Source: Smithellaceae bacterium
GTDB lineage: Bacteria > Desulfobacterota > Syntrophia > Syntrophales > Smithellaceae
Direction: 5' to 3'
NCBI GenBank assembly: GCA_028704195.1
Contig: JAQVLL010000042.1
Location: 1 to 10,567, forward strand
DNA: 10,567 bases
The first letter of the stretch is position 1. The number at the start of each line of letters is the position of its first letter. Below, piece after piece: positions 1-7,443 of the stretch. Both the position numbers and the translations under genes were made by a program. The notes below the pieces were generated by a model. The model was not told where the DNA came from. It did no database searches and was given only the letters and a program-made list of their open reading frames with translations.

Positions 1-1219
1 CCCGGAAACGGATTTCCACATTTTTTTTGCCTACGTTCGGTTCAATATGAATATCGGATGCGCGGCGGGCACAGGCGTCATTGATAACTTTATTAACCAG
101 CTGCATGATCACGCTGTCGGATTCCGTGATCATTTCACCGCCGTCTTCGTCATCATCCGAGCCTCTATCCTCGTCATCGAGCCTGCCCAGAAGTTCTGTA
201 AAAGAATGTTCGGCTTCTGAAGAGCCGAAAAAAAGGTTGATGAATTTTAAGATATCTTCAGGTAGGGCGACGTCGTACTTTACTTTTTTTGTTTTCAGAA
301 GGTTTTCAATGGCGTCTCTCTTCAGGATGTTGTTGGGATCATCAACCATCACGTGAATCCATCCGTCAATCGTTTCCAACGGTACCCACAATTCGCGTCG
401 AAGGTAATCTTTTTTCAGGTTTTTCAGCAAATCGCCGGGAATCACGGTTTTTTCATTATAATCAATAAAACGGCAACGGTAAAAGTCTTCGAAAGAGTGC
501 CCGATGTCGTCCTTGGAAATTCTGTGATTATTCATCAGGTAATGTTCGATGGATTCTTTTTTCTCGCGGGCGCCTGCCCAGGAGGATTCCATTTCTTCAT
601 CCGTTAGCAGACCGCGGGTGACGAGAAAATCGAAACGGGTTTTGCGGCGGCGCGCGAAACGCCGCTGATTATAGAAGGCGACGCCCAGTACCTCGGCTAT
701 TTCAACCGCCAGACCGACTTCTTCGTCGGTAAATTTACCATCACCGTATTTTCTGTTGAGGATCTGGATAACTCCCATGAGCTGGTCTTCGTAGAATATG
801 GGAACCGCCAGGATCTGTTTGGTTCGAAACCCGGATTTTTTATCCCAGCTTCCGTCAAAAGTCAGCTCAAAGTCCATCGCTTTGAGTTCGGCCTGATTAT
901 AGGCATCGCTGATGTTGACAAGGTTAAACGTGTTGGCCACATAACCCGCAATACTGTGATTGTCGATAGGCACACGGATTTCCTTGAGCCGGGAACCGGC
1001 CAGAAACATGGAGTAGATTTCGTTGTGGAGCTGATCCACGATATAAATCGTAATCGACTGGGCGTTAAAAAGATTCAGGATGCCGTCTTTCAGATCTACC
1101 AGAATTTGCGGTATGTTTTGTGCTGCGTGGATGCGGTTGCTGATTTCCTGCAGACTTTTCCGTATCCGCAGTTTTTCATCCACGAAGACAGCTGGATCGG
1201 GTTTAGGCTGAAAGCTCAT
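1..1219 (-). CDS. GAF domain-containing GspE/PilB-type secretion or pilus ATPase, 3' part outside the window
   Basis: This is an open frame of 406 codons with no stop, running off the left edge, so the C-terminal half is missing. Residues about 18-190 look like a GAF domain: helix SLQEISNRIHAAQNIPQIL, strand AQSITIYIVD, then ILAVPIFYEDQLMGVIQILN. Residues about 195-335 resemble the MshEN/T2SSE N-terminal domain (RGLLTDEEM, LWVPLETIDGWIHVMVDDP). An acidic linker follows at 348-362. Residues 387-394 read ASDIHIEP, the signature that opens the N2 domain of GspE/PilB/PilT hexameric ATPases; the Walker A and B motifs would lie beyond the edge. Family members sit at the inner membrane and power type IV pilus or type II secretion assembly. 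The ATG at 1219 has AGGGAGA about 9 bases upstream and a near-consensus promoter. PilB versus GspE cannot be decided here. The GAF domain suggests ligand or signal control, which is inference. Confidence 0.88.
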   Translation of the reverse strand, partial: MSFQPKPDPAVFVDEKLRIRKSLQEISNRIHAAQNIPQILVDLKDGILNLFNAQSITIYIVDQLHNEIYSMFLAGSRLKEIRVPIDNHSIAGYVANTFNLVNISDAYNQAELKAMDFELTFDGSWDKKSGFRTKQILAVPIFYEDQLMGVIQILNRKYGDGKFTDEEVGLAVEIAEVLGVAFYNQRRFARRRKTRFDFLVTRGLLTDEEMESSWAGAREKKESIEHYLMNNHRISKDDIGHSFEDFYRCRFIDYNEKTVIPGDLLKNLKKDYLRRELWVPLETIDGWIHVMVDDPNNILKRDAIENLLKTKKVKYDVALPEDILKFINLFFGSSEAEHSFTELLGRLDDEDRGSDDDEDGGEMITESDSVIMQLVNKVINDACARRASDIHIEPNVGKKNVEIRFR

Positions 1220-1266
1220 CGAAAAACTTCTCCCTGTTTGCTTTTATACAACCATCTAGATTTTTT

Positions 1267-1295
1267 ATTTTAGCAAGCGCCGGAATGAATGTCAA
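1267..1295 (-). promoter_or_regulatory. sigma70-type promoter of the GAF-ATPase gene
   Basis: Read on the minus strand, TTGACA (1290-1295) and TAAAAT (1267-1272) are separated by exactly 17 bases. Transcription would start near 1260, giving a 5' UTR of about 40 bases that contains the ribosome site AGGGAGA. This implies the ATPase gene is transcribed independently of glyQS upstream of it. The call rests on match and spacing only. Confidence 0.7.
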
Positions 1296-1360
1296 TGAAA
1301 CTGATTTTCAGGTAAAAGTTCCTTGACATAGGGGAATCGCATGCCCCGCTCCGCCGTCAA

Positions 1361-3433
1361 TCAGCCAGCCGTCACAATTTTTGAAAAATCGGCGATTTTG
1401 TGAAAAAGATCGGATATTTCTGCCAGAAGGGACAAGCGATTGAAACGAATCTTTTCATCTTTGTCCATCACCATGACATGATCAAAAAAATTATCCACGG
1501 GGGGACGTAAAGCGGCAAGCTTGTTCAAGGCGGCATGAAAGTCTTTTTCGGCGATCCCTTTTTCCACACGCGTTTTAATACTGTCAAATGATGAAAATAG
1601 TTTAATTTCCGCTTCATGAACAAGCAGGTTGACATCCACCTGGCCATCGCCGAAGTCTTTTAAAATATTATCCACCCTCTTGAAAGCAATGGAAATGGGT
1701 TCAAATTCCGGGTTTTGCCGAAAGGACTGCAGGGCTTTAATTTTTTCGATAACCTGGACAAAATCATCGATGTCTGTTGAAAGAACGGCGTCCACCGTGT
1801 CATAAGCATAGCCCTGGCTGATCAACTGATTCTGCAGGCGCCCTTTAAAAAACTCCAGCACATCGTTCTTGATTTCTTCGGCGGGTTTTTTCAGGACATC
1901 TTTCAGTGACGCCAGGCTTTCATCGATCAGGAAATGCAAGCTCAATGTATAACCTTTTGATAATACAATGTTAATTACGCCAAGGGCCTGACGGCGCAGC
2001 GCGTAGGGATCCGCGGTGCCCGTGGGCGGCATGCCCACGGCGAAGAACCCGACGATTGTGTCAATTTTATCGGCAATTCCGACTATGGCCCCTTCATCGG
2101 TTTGAGGCAGGTCTCCCCCGGCAACAACAGGCAGGTAGTGTTCATAGATGGCGCTGGCAATCTCCGGTTTTTCGCCGGCTAAAAGGGCGTATTCACGGCC
2201 CATGATGCCCTGAAGCTCCGAGAACTCGCCCACCATGAGCGATTCCAGATCGGCCTTGGCCAGAAGCGCTGCGCGGTCCACATTTTTCTTCACGGAAGGT
2301 TTGACTTTTGACGCGATCTTGACGGCGAGCTTCCTGAATCGCATGACCTTCTTATGGGATGTTCCCAAAAGCGTATGAAAGACCACTTTTTTCAGTGATT
2401 CCAAACGATTCTCCAGAGGGACTTTTTTGTCTTCCTCAAAGAAGAATGATGCATCGGCAAGACGTGCCCGCAGCACTCTTTCATTGCCTTTGGCCACAAC
2501 GGTAATGTCGCGGGGCTGTGTATTGCTTACGGCAATGAAGTAAGGCAGAAGTTTTCCTTCGGTATTGACAACGGGAAAATATTTCTGATGGGAGATCATG
2601 GTGGTTGTTAAAACATCCTTGGGAATTTCCAGATAGGCCTCATCGAAACCGCCCCGCACAATCACCGGATATTCCACAATGAAGCTGATGGTTTCCAGCA
2701 GATCATCTGTATAAAACAGTTCTCCTCCGACTTCCATCGCCGCCTTCCGGGCTTCCTCCAGGATTATTTTTTTCCGTTCTTCGGGGTCAGCAATGACGAA
2801 ATTTTCTCTGGTTTTGGACAGGTAATCTTCAAACCCTGTAACCGTAAACGGGCTAGGGCTCATGAAGCGATGTCCGCAGGAGGTGCTGCTGCTTTCGATG
2901 TCTTCAATCTTCATGGGAATTACACTTCCGCCGTATATCGCAAGAATCCAATGAATCGGACGCGCAAAACGCAAATCGTAACTTCCCCACCGCATGGATT
3001 TCCGGAAGGGGATGGCAAGCATGAACTCCTTGAGAATTCCGGGGAGCAGTTCGGCCGTTTGCTGCCCGGGAATGGTTTTTCGGGCACCGAGATATTCGCC
3101 TTTTTCAGTAGTGATGGTTTCCAGCTGGGAGACTTCCATCCCCTGTCCCCTGGCAAATCCCAAGGCCGCTTTTGTCGGCTGGCCGTTTTCATCAAATGCG
3201 GCTTTTTTGGCGGGCCCCAGCTTTTCGATAGTCTGGTCATCCTGCTTTGCGGCAAGATCCGCTATGTGCAGGACAAGACGGCGCGGTGTAGCCAGACATC
3301 GTACGCCGTTATAGGCGATTCGTTTTTCCGTCAGGGACTTGTGGATGATCTCTTCCATGTCAACCACGGCTTTGGATAAAAAACCTGCAGGAATTTCTTC
3401 GGTGCCAATTTCAAAAAGCAGTTCGTTGCTCAT
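1361..3433 (-). CDS. glyS: glycine--tRNA ligase beta subunit
   Basis: This is the beta chain of the bacterial alpha2beta2 glycyl-tRNA synthetase, a cytoplasmic enzyme that charges tRNA-Gly; beta binds the tRNA. The 690-residue length is normal. Family landmarks visible are the N-terminus MSNELLFEIGTEEIPAGFL, SHQKYFPV near residue 281 followed by a GKLLPYFIAVSNT stretch, GIADKIDTIVGFFAVG, and ADPYALRRQALG near 473-484. A DALR-type anticodon-binding region occupies about 575-690 and begins IAFKRVDNILKDF. The ATG is preceded by GGAG at 3439-3442, five bases away, and lies 16 bases after the glyQ stop, so the two are co-transcribed. No frameshift or missing segment is seen. Confidence 0.97.
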   Translation of the reverse strand: MSNELLFEIGTEEIPAGFLSKAVVDMEEIIHKSLTEKRIAYNGVRCLATPRRLVLHIADLAAKQDDQTIEKLGPAKKAAFDENGQPTKAALGFARGQGMEVSQLETITTEKGEYLGARKTIPGQQTAELLPGILKEFMLAIPFRKSMRWGSYDLRFARPIHWILAIYGGSVIPMKIEDIESSSTSCGHRFMSPSPFTVTGFEDYLSKTRENFVIADPEERKKIILEEARKAAMEVGGELFYTDDLLETISFIVEYPVIVRGGFDEAYLEIPKDVLTTTMISHQKYFPVVNTEGKLLPYFIAVSNTQPRDITVVAKGNERVLRARLADASFFFEEDKKVPLENRLESLKKVVFHTLLGTSHKKVMRFRKLAVKIASKVKPSVKKNVDRAALLAKADLESLMVGEFSELQGIMGREYALLAGEKPEIASAIYEHYLPVVAGGDLPQTDEGAIVGIADKIDTIVGFFAVGMPPTGTADPYALRRQALGVINIVLSKGYTLSLHFLIDESLASLKDVLKKPAEEIKNDVLEFFKGRLQNQLISQGYAYDTVDAVLSTDIDDFVQVIEKIKALQSFRQNPEFEPISIAFKRVDNILKDFGDGQVDVNLLVHEAEIKLFSSFDSIKTRVEKGIAEKDFHAALNKLAALRPPVDNFFDHVMVMDKDEKIRFNRLSLLAEISDLFHKIADFSKIVTAG

Positions 3434-3449
3434 TTTATCTCCAGGTCGT

Positions 3450-4322
3450 CTAGTTATTTTTTAAAAGGGGATATCCCAGTTCTTCACGCTGCTTTAAATA
3501 AAGCTCGGCGGCGAGCCGCGCCAGATTGCGCACCCGCCCGATATAGCTCGTTCGTTCGGCCACGCTGATCGCCCCGCGCGCATTGAGCAGATTGAAGGTA
3601 TGGGAGCATTTCAGGCAGTAGTCATAGGCAGGCAGGGCCAGTTTTTTTTCGGCAATGCGCATCGCTTCCTCTTCATAGGTGTCAAAGAGTTTGCGTAGCA
3701 TCGGGATGTCCGCCACTTCGAAGTTGTAGGTGGAAAATTCCACCTCGCTTTTATGATGAACGTCGCCGTACTTGACGTTGTCTGTCCACTGCAGATCATA
3801 CACGTTGTTGATGCCCTGGATATACATGGCGATGCGTTCCGTTCCGTAAGTCAATTCAGCGCATACAGGGCTGCAATCAAAACCGCCGACCTGCTGGAAG
3901 TAGGTAAATTGAGAGATTTCCATACCGTCGAGCCACACTTCCCAGCCCAGGCCCCAGGCGCCCAGTGTCGGAGATTCCCAGTCGTCCTCAACAAAACGAA
4001 TGTCGTGTTCGAGCGGGTCAATGCCAAAACTTTTGAGCGAGTTCAGGTAAAGTTCCTGGATGTTGATGGGCGATGGTTTCATAATTACCTGGTACTGGTA
4101 ATAATGCTGAAGGCGGTTGGGGTTTTCGCCGTAGCGACCGTCGGTGGGACGTCTCGACGGTTGAACATAAGCCACGTTCCACGGTTCCGGTCCCAGCGCG
4201 CGCAGGCATGTGGCGGGGTGGAATGTTCCCGCTCCGACTTCCATGTCGTAAGGCTGCTGGATGACGCAGCCCTGAGAGTGCCAGTATTGTTCGAGAGCAA
4301 AAATCAGTTCCTGAAAAGTCAC
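3450..4322 (-). CDS. glyQ: glycine--tRNA ligase alpha subunit
   Basis: This is the catalytic alpha chain of the heterotetrameric glycyl-tRNA synthetase, which forms glycyl-adenylate. The 290 residues match the family closely: CVIQQPYDMEVGAGTFHPAT at 19-38, RALGPEPWNVAYVQPSRRPT at 41-60, YGENPNRLQHYYQYQV, EHDIRFVEDDWESPTLGAWG and the class II motif-3-like ELTYGTERIAMYIQG. The start is GTG; the encoded N-terminus TFQELIFALEQYW aligns with the usual one, and a strong Shine-Dalgarno lies just upstream. It is the first gene of a glyQ-glyS pair and lies divergently from the antiporter remnant on the plus strand. Nothing unusual appears in the protein. Confidence 0.98.
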   Translation of the reverse strand: MTFQELIFALEQYWHSQGCVIQQPYDMEVGAGTFHPATCLRALGPEPWNVAYVQPSRRPTDGRYGENPNRLQHYYQYQVIMKPSPINIQELYLNSLKSFGIDPLEHDIRFVEDDWESPTLGAWGLGWEVWLDGMEISQFTYFQQVGGFDCSPVCAELTYGTERIAMYIQGINNVYDLQWTDNVKYGDVHHKSEVEFSTYNFEVADIPMLRKLFDTYEEEAMRIAEKKLALPAYDYCLKCSHTFNLLNARGAISVAERTSYIGRVRNLARLAAELYLKQREELGYPLLKNN

Positions 4323-4326
4323 GGGG

Positions 4327-4334
4327 TCCTCCTT
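4327..4334 (-). promoter_or_regulatory. ribosome binding site for glyQ GTG start
   Basis: The minus strand reads AAGGAGGA followed by CCCC and then GTG. This near-perfect Shine-Dalgarno, four bases from the GTG at 4322, fixes the start although it is not ATG. Confidence 0.8.
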
Positions 4335-4896
4335 AAAAGGTTGCCGAATATGAAGTGCCGGTCCTTCTGTTGAAACCGTACATGAAATTTTACAAGCGGC
4401 TAACTATCATGAATGAACGGAAGGGTCAATGTGAAAGCAAGGCTAAAGCAACCGTCATCCCATTGTGCTGCCCGGTTATCATCGAGGCGTCCGGGCAGTG
4501 GTTGAAAAAATGGGAGAAACGGCTCCGGAGCTTTTAAAGAAAATCATGGTGATTGATTTTAATCTCGAAGTCCTCAAGGAACTGGCCGGACGGAATGTGA
4601 AGGGGGTGTTCGGTGATATCAGTAGTATGGATACGCTGGATCATGCCCATGTCGCCAAAGCAGAAATCATTTTCTCAACAATTCCCGATATGCTGCTTAA
4701 AAAAACCGGCAATCTGTCACTGGTAAAAACCTGCCGGACTATAGCTCCCAATGCGGTGATTGTGGCCACGGTGGATTCAATGGATCGGATCGAAGAATTG
4801 AAGAAAAAAGGCGCGAATGAAATTTTTCTGCCGTATGCATTTATAAGTGAAAGCCTGGCATGGATAATTTTTGGCATATATGGCAAAAATAATTAA
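4334..4896 (+). pseudogene. frameshifted remnant of a Kef-type cation/proton antiporter, TrkA-N domain part
   Basis: The clear part is the frame ending at 4896. After an in-frame stop at 4444 it reads NRHPIVLPGYHRGVRAVVEK, then IMVIDFNLEVLKELAGRNVKG, GDISSMDTLDHAHVAKAEII, FSTIPDMLLKKTGNLSLVKT and GANEIFLPYAFISESLAWII. That is the order of elements of the Rossmann-like TrkA-N (RCK N) domain found at the cytoplasmic C-terminus of CPA2/Kef antiporters, including VIDFN, the GD loop and STIPD. The upstream part is in another frame: from 4337 to about 4450 it reads EVPVLLLKPYMKFYKRL and a charged stretch that resembles the linker after the last membrane helix. The frames would join between about 4447 and 4462. 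No membrane domain precedes it, because glyQ starts at 4322. The only starts in the clear frame (GTG 4465 or ATT 4462) lack a Shine-Dalgarno. I call it a decayed gene. The alternative is a short 143-residue TrkA-N-only protein from 4465. Confidence 0.6.
4401..4429 (-). promoter_or_regulatory. candidate promoter of glyQS
   Basis: On the minus strand TTGACC (4424-4429) and TAGTTA (4401-4406) are 17 bases apart. The -35 is good and the -10 moderate. Transcription would begin near 4394, leaving a leader of about 70 bases before glyQ. The site lies inside the plus-strand antiporter remnant. It is the best match I see upstream of glyQ but is not certain. Confidence 0.4.
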
Positions 4897-5160
4897 AGAA
4901 AGAATCAATAATATGGAAATCAGCGGTGTTAATTGAGCATGTAATTAATCGATCCGTAAGGGGATTTGAAAGTAAAAAAATAGTAAAAAAAAGTTAAAAA
5001 TACCATTGACATCCTTTCTGCGATTGGTTATAGTTTTTTGCAACAAGTGCCGCAATGTCGGCGGGAATTTTAGTAGAGTGTCTTTTGGTGGTTCGGGGAT
5101 GAACGACTTTCTGTACAGGAGGGTCGATTTAAATTTGAAAGCAAGAAAAGGAGAGAGACG
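4897..5160 (+). promoter_or_regulatory. intergenic control region and leader of the OmpA-family gene
   Basis: This 264-base stretch contains no gene that I can support. Bases 4897-4970 show only an AT-only inverted repeat (TTAATT 4929-4934, AATTAA 4943-4948). Bases 4971-5000 are A-tract rich, like an UP element. The promoter at 5006-5034 follows, then an untranslated leader of about 120 bases ending in AAGGAGAG (5148-5155), five bases before the ATG at 5161. A second Shine-Dalgarno-like AGGAGGG lies at 5117-5123. Confidence 0.6.
5006..5034 (+). promoter_or_regulatory. strong sigma70-type promoter of the OmpA-family gene
   Basis: TTGACA (5006-5011) and TATAGT (5029-5034) are separated by 17 bases, with A-tracts directly upstream (4971-5000). 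Transcription should start about 5041. Perfect -35, five-of-six -10 and UP-like A-tracts suggest high expression, as expected for an abundant envelope protein. Confidence 0.8.
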
Positions 5161-6141
5161 ATGAAAAAAATCATTTCATTAGTTGTAATCCTGATGGTGA
5201 TGTGCATTGTCGCAACAGGATACGCGCAGGTGAGGCATGGGTCTTTTGATGTAACACCTTACATAGGCTTCTACAAGTTCGAAGGCAACGAGGACATGGA
5301 CAGCTCGATTGCTCTTGGTCTTCGCTTGGGCTACAACATTACCAAGTACTTCGGTGTGGAAGGGTATGCGCATTATGTTCCCACCAGAATTCAGTCAGTT
5401 GGTCAGAATTACTACTCAGGGTATTGGGATCCCAACACAGGGCAGTCAATGCAAGCTATCGGCTACGGCATCGAAGGTGTGGTGAATTTGCTGCCGGACC
5501 GCAGTCTGGTTCCTTTCATTGCAGCGGGTATCGGCGGTATTCATTACTCCCGCGCCAATGAAGATACCACGGATAACAGGTACAACAAATTTGCGGTCAG
5601 CTACGGCGGCGGTTTGAAATGGTTCTTTGCGGAAAACTGGGCAGTGCGTGGCGATATTCGCCATATTATGAATTTTGATAGTTTCCATAACAACCTGCTC
5701 GGCACGATCGGCTTGACCTATGCTTTCGGCGGCAGAAGAGCAGCAGCACCTGCACCCGCTCCCGAGCCTGCTGCTGAAGCTATCGAAAAGGGAAGAACCA
5801 CCCTGGATGTAAAGTTTGATTTCGATAAGTCGGTTATCAAAAAAGGTTACTACGGTGATATCGACAATCTGGTTTCCGTCATGAAAGAGTATCCGGAAAC
5901 CAATGTGGCTCTCGAAGGACATACATGCAGCATCGGTAGTGATGCATACAATAAGAGACTATCTCAGAGACGTGCTGATGCCGTGAAGAGTTACATGGTC
6001 GAAAAAGGCGGCATTGATGCAAACCGTCTGAATGCAATCGGCTACGGTGAAGAGAGACCCATTGCTTCCAACGACACAGAAGAAGGTCGTATGCAGAACA
6101 GACGTACGGAAGCTGTTGTTGAGTATCTGATCAAGAAGTAA
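5161..6141 (+). CDS. OmpA-family outer-membrane protein (beta-barrel plus peptidoglycan-binding domain)
   Basis: The 326-residue protein has three parts. Residues 1-22 are a signal peptide (MKK, hydrophobic core, cleavage probably after GYA). Residues about 24-190 form a small beta-barrel with alternating aromatic strands (DVTPYIGFYKF, ALGLRLGYNITKYFGVEGYA, FIAAGIGGIHYS, NNLLGTIGLTYAFGG). An Ala-Pro linker at about 193-208 leads to an OmpA C-terminal domain at about 212-326, which binds peptidoglycan in the periplasm. Domain motifs include LDVKFDFDKSVIK, LEGHTCSIGSDAYNKRLSQR, AIGYGEERPIASNDTEEGR and QNRRTEAVVEYL. The usual Asp of GHTD is Cys256; the paired Arg is kept at 271. The role is probably structural anchoring of the outer membrane, with possible porin activity; the exact function is unknown. 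It stands alone as a single-gene unit between its own promoter and a strong terminator. Confidence 0.9.
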   Translation: MKKIISLVVILMVMCIVATGYAQVRHGSFDVTPYIGFYKFEGNEDMDSSIALGLRLGYNITKYFGVEGYAHYVPTRIQSVGQNYYSGYWDPNTGQSMQAIGYGIEGVVNLLPDRSLVPFIAAGIGGIHYSRANEDTTDNRYNKFAVSYGGGLKWFFAENWAVRGDIRHIMNFDSFHNNLLGTIGLTYAFGGRRAAAPAPAPEPAAEAIEKGRTTLDVKFDFDKSVIKKGYYGDIDNLVSVMKEYPETNVALEGHTCSIGSDAYNKRLSQRRADAVKSYMVEKGGIDANRLNAIGYGEERPIASNDTEEGRMQNRRTEAVVEYLIKK

Positions 6142-6163
6142 ATCGATACAGGTCTTAAAGTTT

Positions 6164-6203
6164 AAAAAAGCCCCCCGGCGTGCCCGTGCCGGGGGGCTTT
6201 TTT
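6164..6203. terminator. bidirectional intrinsic terminator
   Basis: A 16-base perfect stem (6164-6179 with 6188-6203) has an AAAAAAGCCCCCCGGC arm, an 8-base loop GTGCCCGT and the complementary arm ending in TTTTTT. A-tract on one side and T-tract on the other let it work in both directions. It ends the OmpA-family gene (stop 6141) on the plus strand and the U32 gene (stop 6218) and its operon on the minus strand. Confidence 0.95.
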
Positions 6204-6217
6204 CATTGCAAAAAAAA

Positions 6218-7432
6218 TTATCTGATCATTTTACGAATCATTGTGCATGCAGGCGCTTCGATGTCACCATGAAGATAAATCCGGTTTCCGCTGTTTGCCT
6301 GCTGCAGCCGGTTCCCTTCCTGATCAGTCATGGCTGCGTTGGTAAGAACGATGCCGCCCTCCGGCAACAGGATCTCCAGTTTGTCGCCTTCCTCCAGGTG
6401 ATTGCGTACTTCAATGAGCGTTCGTTTTTGAGCCTGATCACAGTTCAGGACAATTCCCGCCGGTTCATGGGTTTGAATGTTTTTGATTTGCGTACTGGTT
6501 TCCTGAATCTTTTCTTCGGCAAAGGCAAAGCCGGTTGTGTAGCCGCGGTGCGAGATTTTCTTCAGTTCCTCGAGCCACTGCGGATCGCATTGGTGTTTTT
6601 CCTTTTTATGCAAGAATGCATTAATCGCCTGCCGGTAGGTTCGGGTGACGACCGCCACATAGTAGGGTGATTTCATGCGTCCCTCAACTTTGAGGCTGGA
6701 TACGCCTGTTGCGAGCACCTCCGGCAGATGTTCTATCAGGCACAAATCTTTGGAGCTCAAAAGATAACTGAACCGTTCATCTTCTTCAAGAATCAAAGGT
6801 TCATCCGGACGTGTCGATTCATGGAGAACGTATTCCCAGCGACACGGGTGGGTGCAGTCACCTTCATTGGCACTCTTCCGGTTGCGCCAGGCTGAGAGAT
6901 AACAGCGCCCTGAATAAGATACGCACATCGCGCCGTGGACAAAAATTTCCAGCTCCATGCCGGGAACGGCCGCCGCGATTTCTCCGATCTCTTTCAAGGG
7001 GAGTTCCCGCGCCAGAATAATCCGCCTTACTCCCTGGTCCTGCCAGAAGCGGACAGATTCGGTATTTGTTGTATTGGCCTGTGTGCTGAGATGCAGGGAA
7101 ACAGCGGGAGCGATTTGACGAATCAACCGGATCAGGCCCGGATCGCTGACAATGAGAGCGTCCACGCCTGTATCAATCAAACCGGGAAGGGTCTGCCGGA
7201 CCAGGGCAAGGTGCGTGTTGCGGGCAAACGTGTTGATGGCCGCATAGACCCTCACGTTCCTGCTGTGTGCTTCGGAAACACCCGCCGCAAGGTCATTGAG
7301 AGACAATTCGGCAGACGATGTGCGCAGGCTTAAGCCCGGCACACCGATGTAAACAGCGTCCGCGCCATAAAGCAGCGCGGTGCGCAGTTTTTCCAAATTG
7401 CCGGCGGGGATGAGTAATTCAGGCTGGCGCAT
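6218..7432 (-). CDS. trhP: peptidase U32 family protein, probable tRNA 5-hydroxyuridine hydroxylation protein
   Basis: Translation from ATG 7432 gives 404 residues. The protein opens with RQPELLIPAGNLEKLRTALL and GADAVYIGVPGLSLRT, the TIM-barrel-like start typical of U32 proteins. Residues 162-180 match the U32 signature ExFxxG[SA]xCxxxxGxCxxS. Four cysteines (170, 177, 193, 197; the last two in GDCTHPC) fit the iron-sulfur ligands described for the TrhP/RlhA group. Residues about 322-404 resemble the small C-terminal beta domain. E. coli TrhP (YegQ) uses prephenate to hydroxylate U34 of tRNA; RlhA, which modifies 23S rRNA, is the main alternative, and the shorter length here favours TrhP. 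The frame is open further upstream to 7525 but would overlap recO by 82 bases; ATG 7432, with GGAGG five bases upstream and 11 bases after the recO stop, is the better start. It is the last gene of the pyrB-pyrC-recO operon. The symbol is tentative; the family is firm. Confidence 0.85.
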   Translation of the reverse strand: MRQPELLIPAGNLEKLRTALLYGADAVYIGVPGLSLRTSSAELSLNDLAAGVSEAHSRNVRVYAAINTFARNTHLALVRQTLPGLIDTGVDALIVSDPGLIRLIRQIAPAVSLHLSTQANTTNTESVRFWQDQGVRRIILARELPLKEIGEIAAAVPGMELEIFVHGAMCVSYSGRCYLSAWRNRKSANEGDCTHPCRWEYVLHESTRPDEPLILEEDERFSYLLSSKDLCLIEHLPEVLATGVSSLKVEGRMKSPYYVAVVTRTYRQAINAFLHKKEKHQCDPQWLEELKKISHRGYTTGFAFAEEKIQETSTQIKNIQTHEPAGIVLNCDQAQKRTLIEVRNHLEEGDKLEILLPEGGIVLTNAAMTDQEGNRLQQANSGNRIYLHGDIEAPACTMIRKMIR

Positions 7433-7437
7433 GGAAG

Positions 7438-7442
7438 CCTCC
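7438..7442 (-). promoter_or_regulatory. ribosome binding site deciding the U32 gene start
   Basis: GGAGG on the minus strand is five bases before ATG 7432 and straddles the region just after the recO stop (7444-7446). It supports the short form of the U32 protein over the frame opening at 7525. Confidence 0.75.
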
Positions 7443-7443
7443 G

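Noticed and set aside
1323..1360. Possible terminator hairpin after glyS (TTGAC...GTCAA with inner GGGG...CCCC)
   Set aside because: The stem is broken by an 8/3 internal loop and no U-run follows in the glyS direction, so it is too weak to call.
3753..4373. Plus-strand open frame of 206 codons opposite glyQ
   Set aside because: It is antisense to the clearly conserved glyQ and shows no domain; a shadow frame.
4929..4948. Inverted repeat TTAATT-8-AATTAA
   Set aside because: A six-base AT-only stem in AT-rich DNA is expected by chance and has no U-run or operator context that I recognise.
5135..5164. Nine-codon TTG-led ORF ending over the OmpA-family start (ATGA overlap)
   Set aside because: Very short, with a rare start codon, and the bases are mostly the purine-rich ribosome site of the real gene; there is no sign of a leader peptide function.
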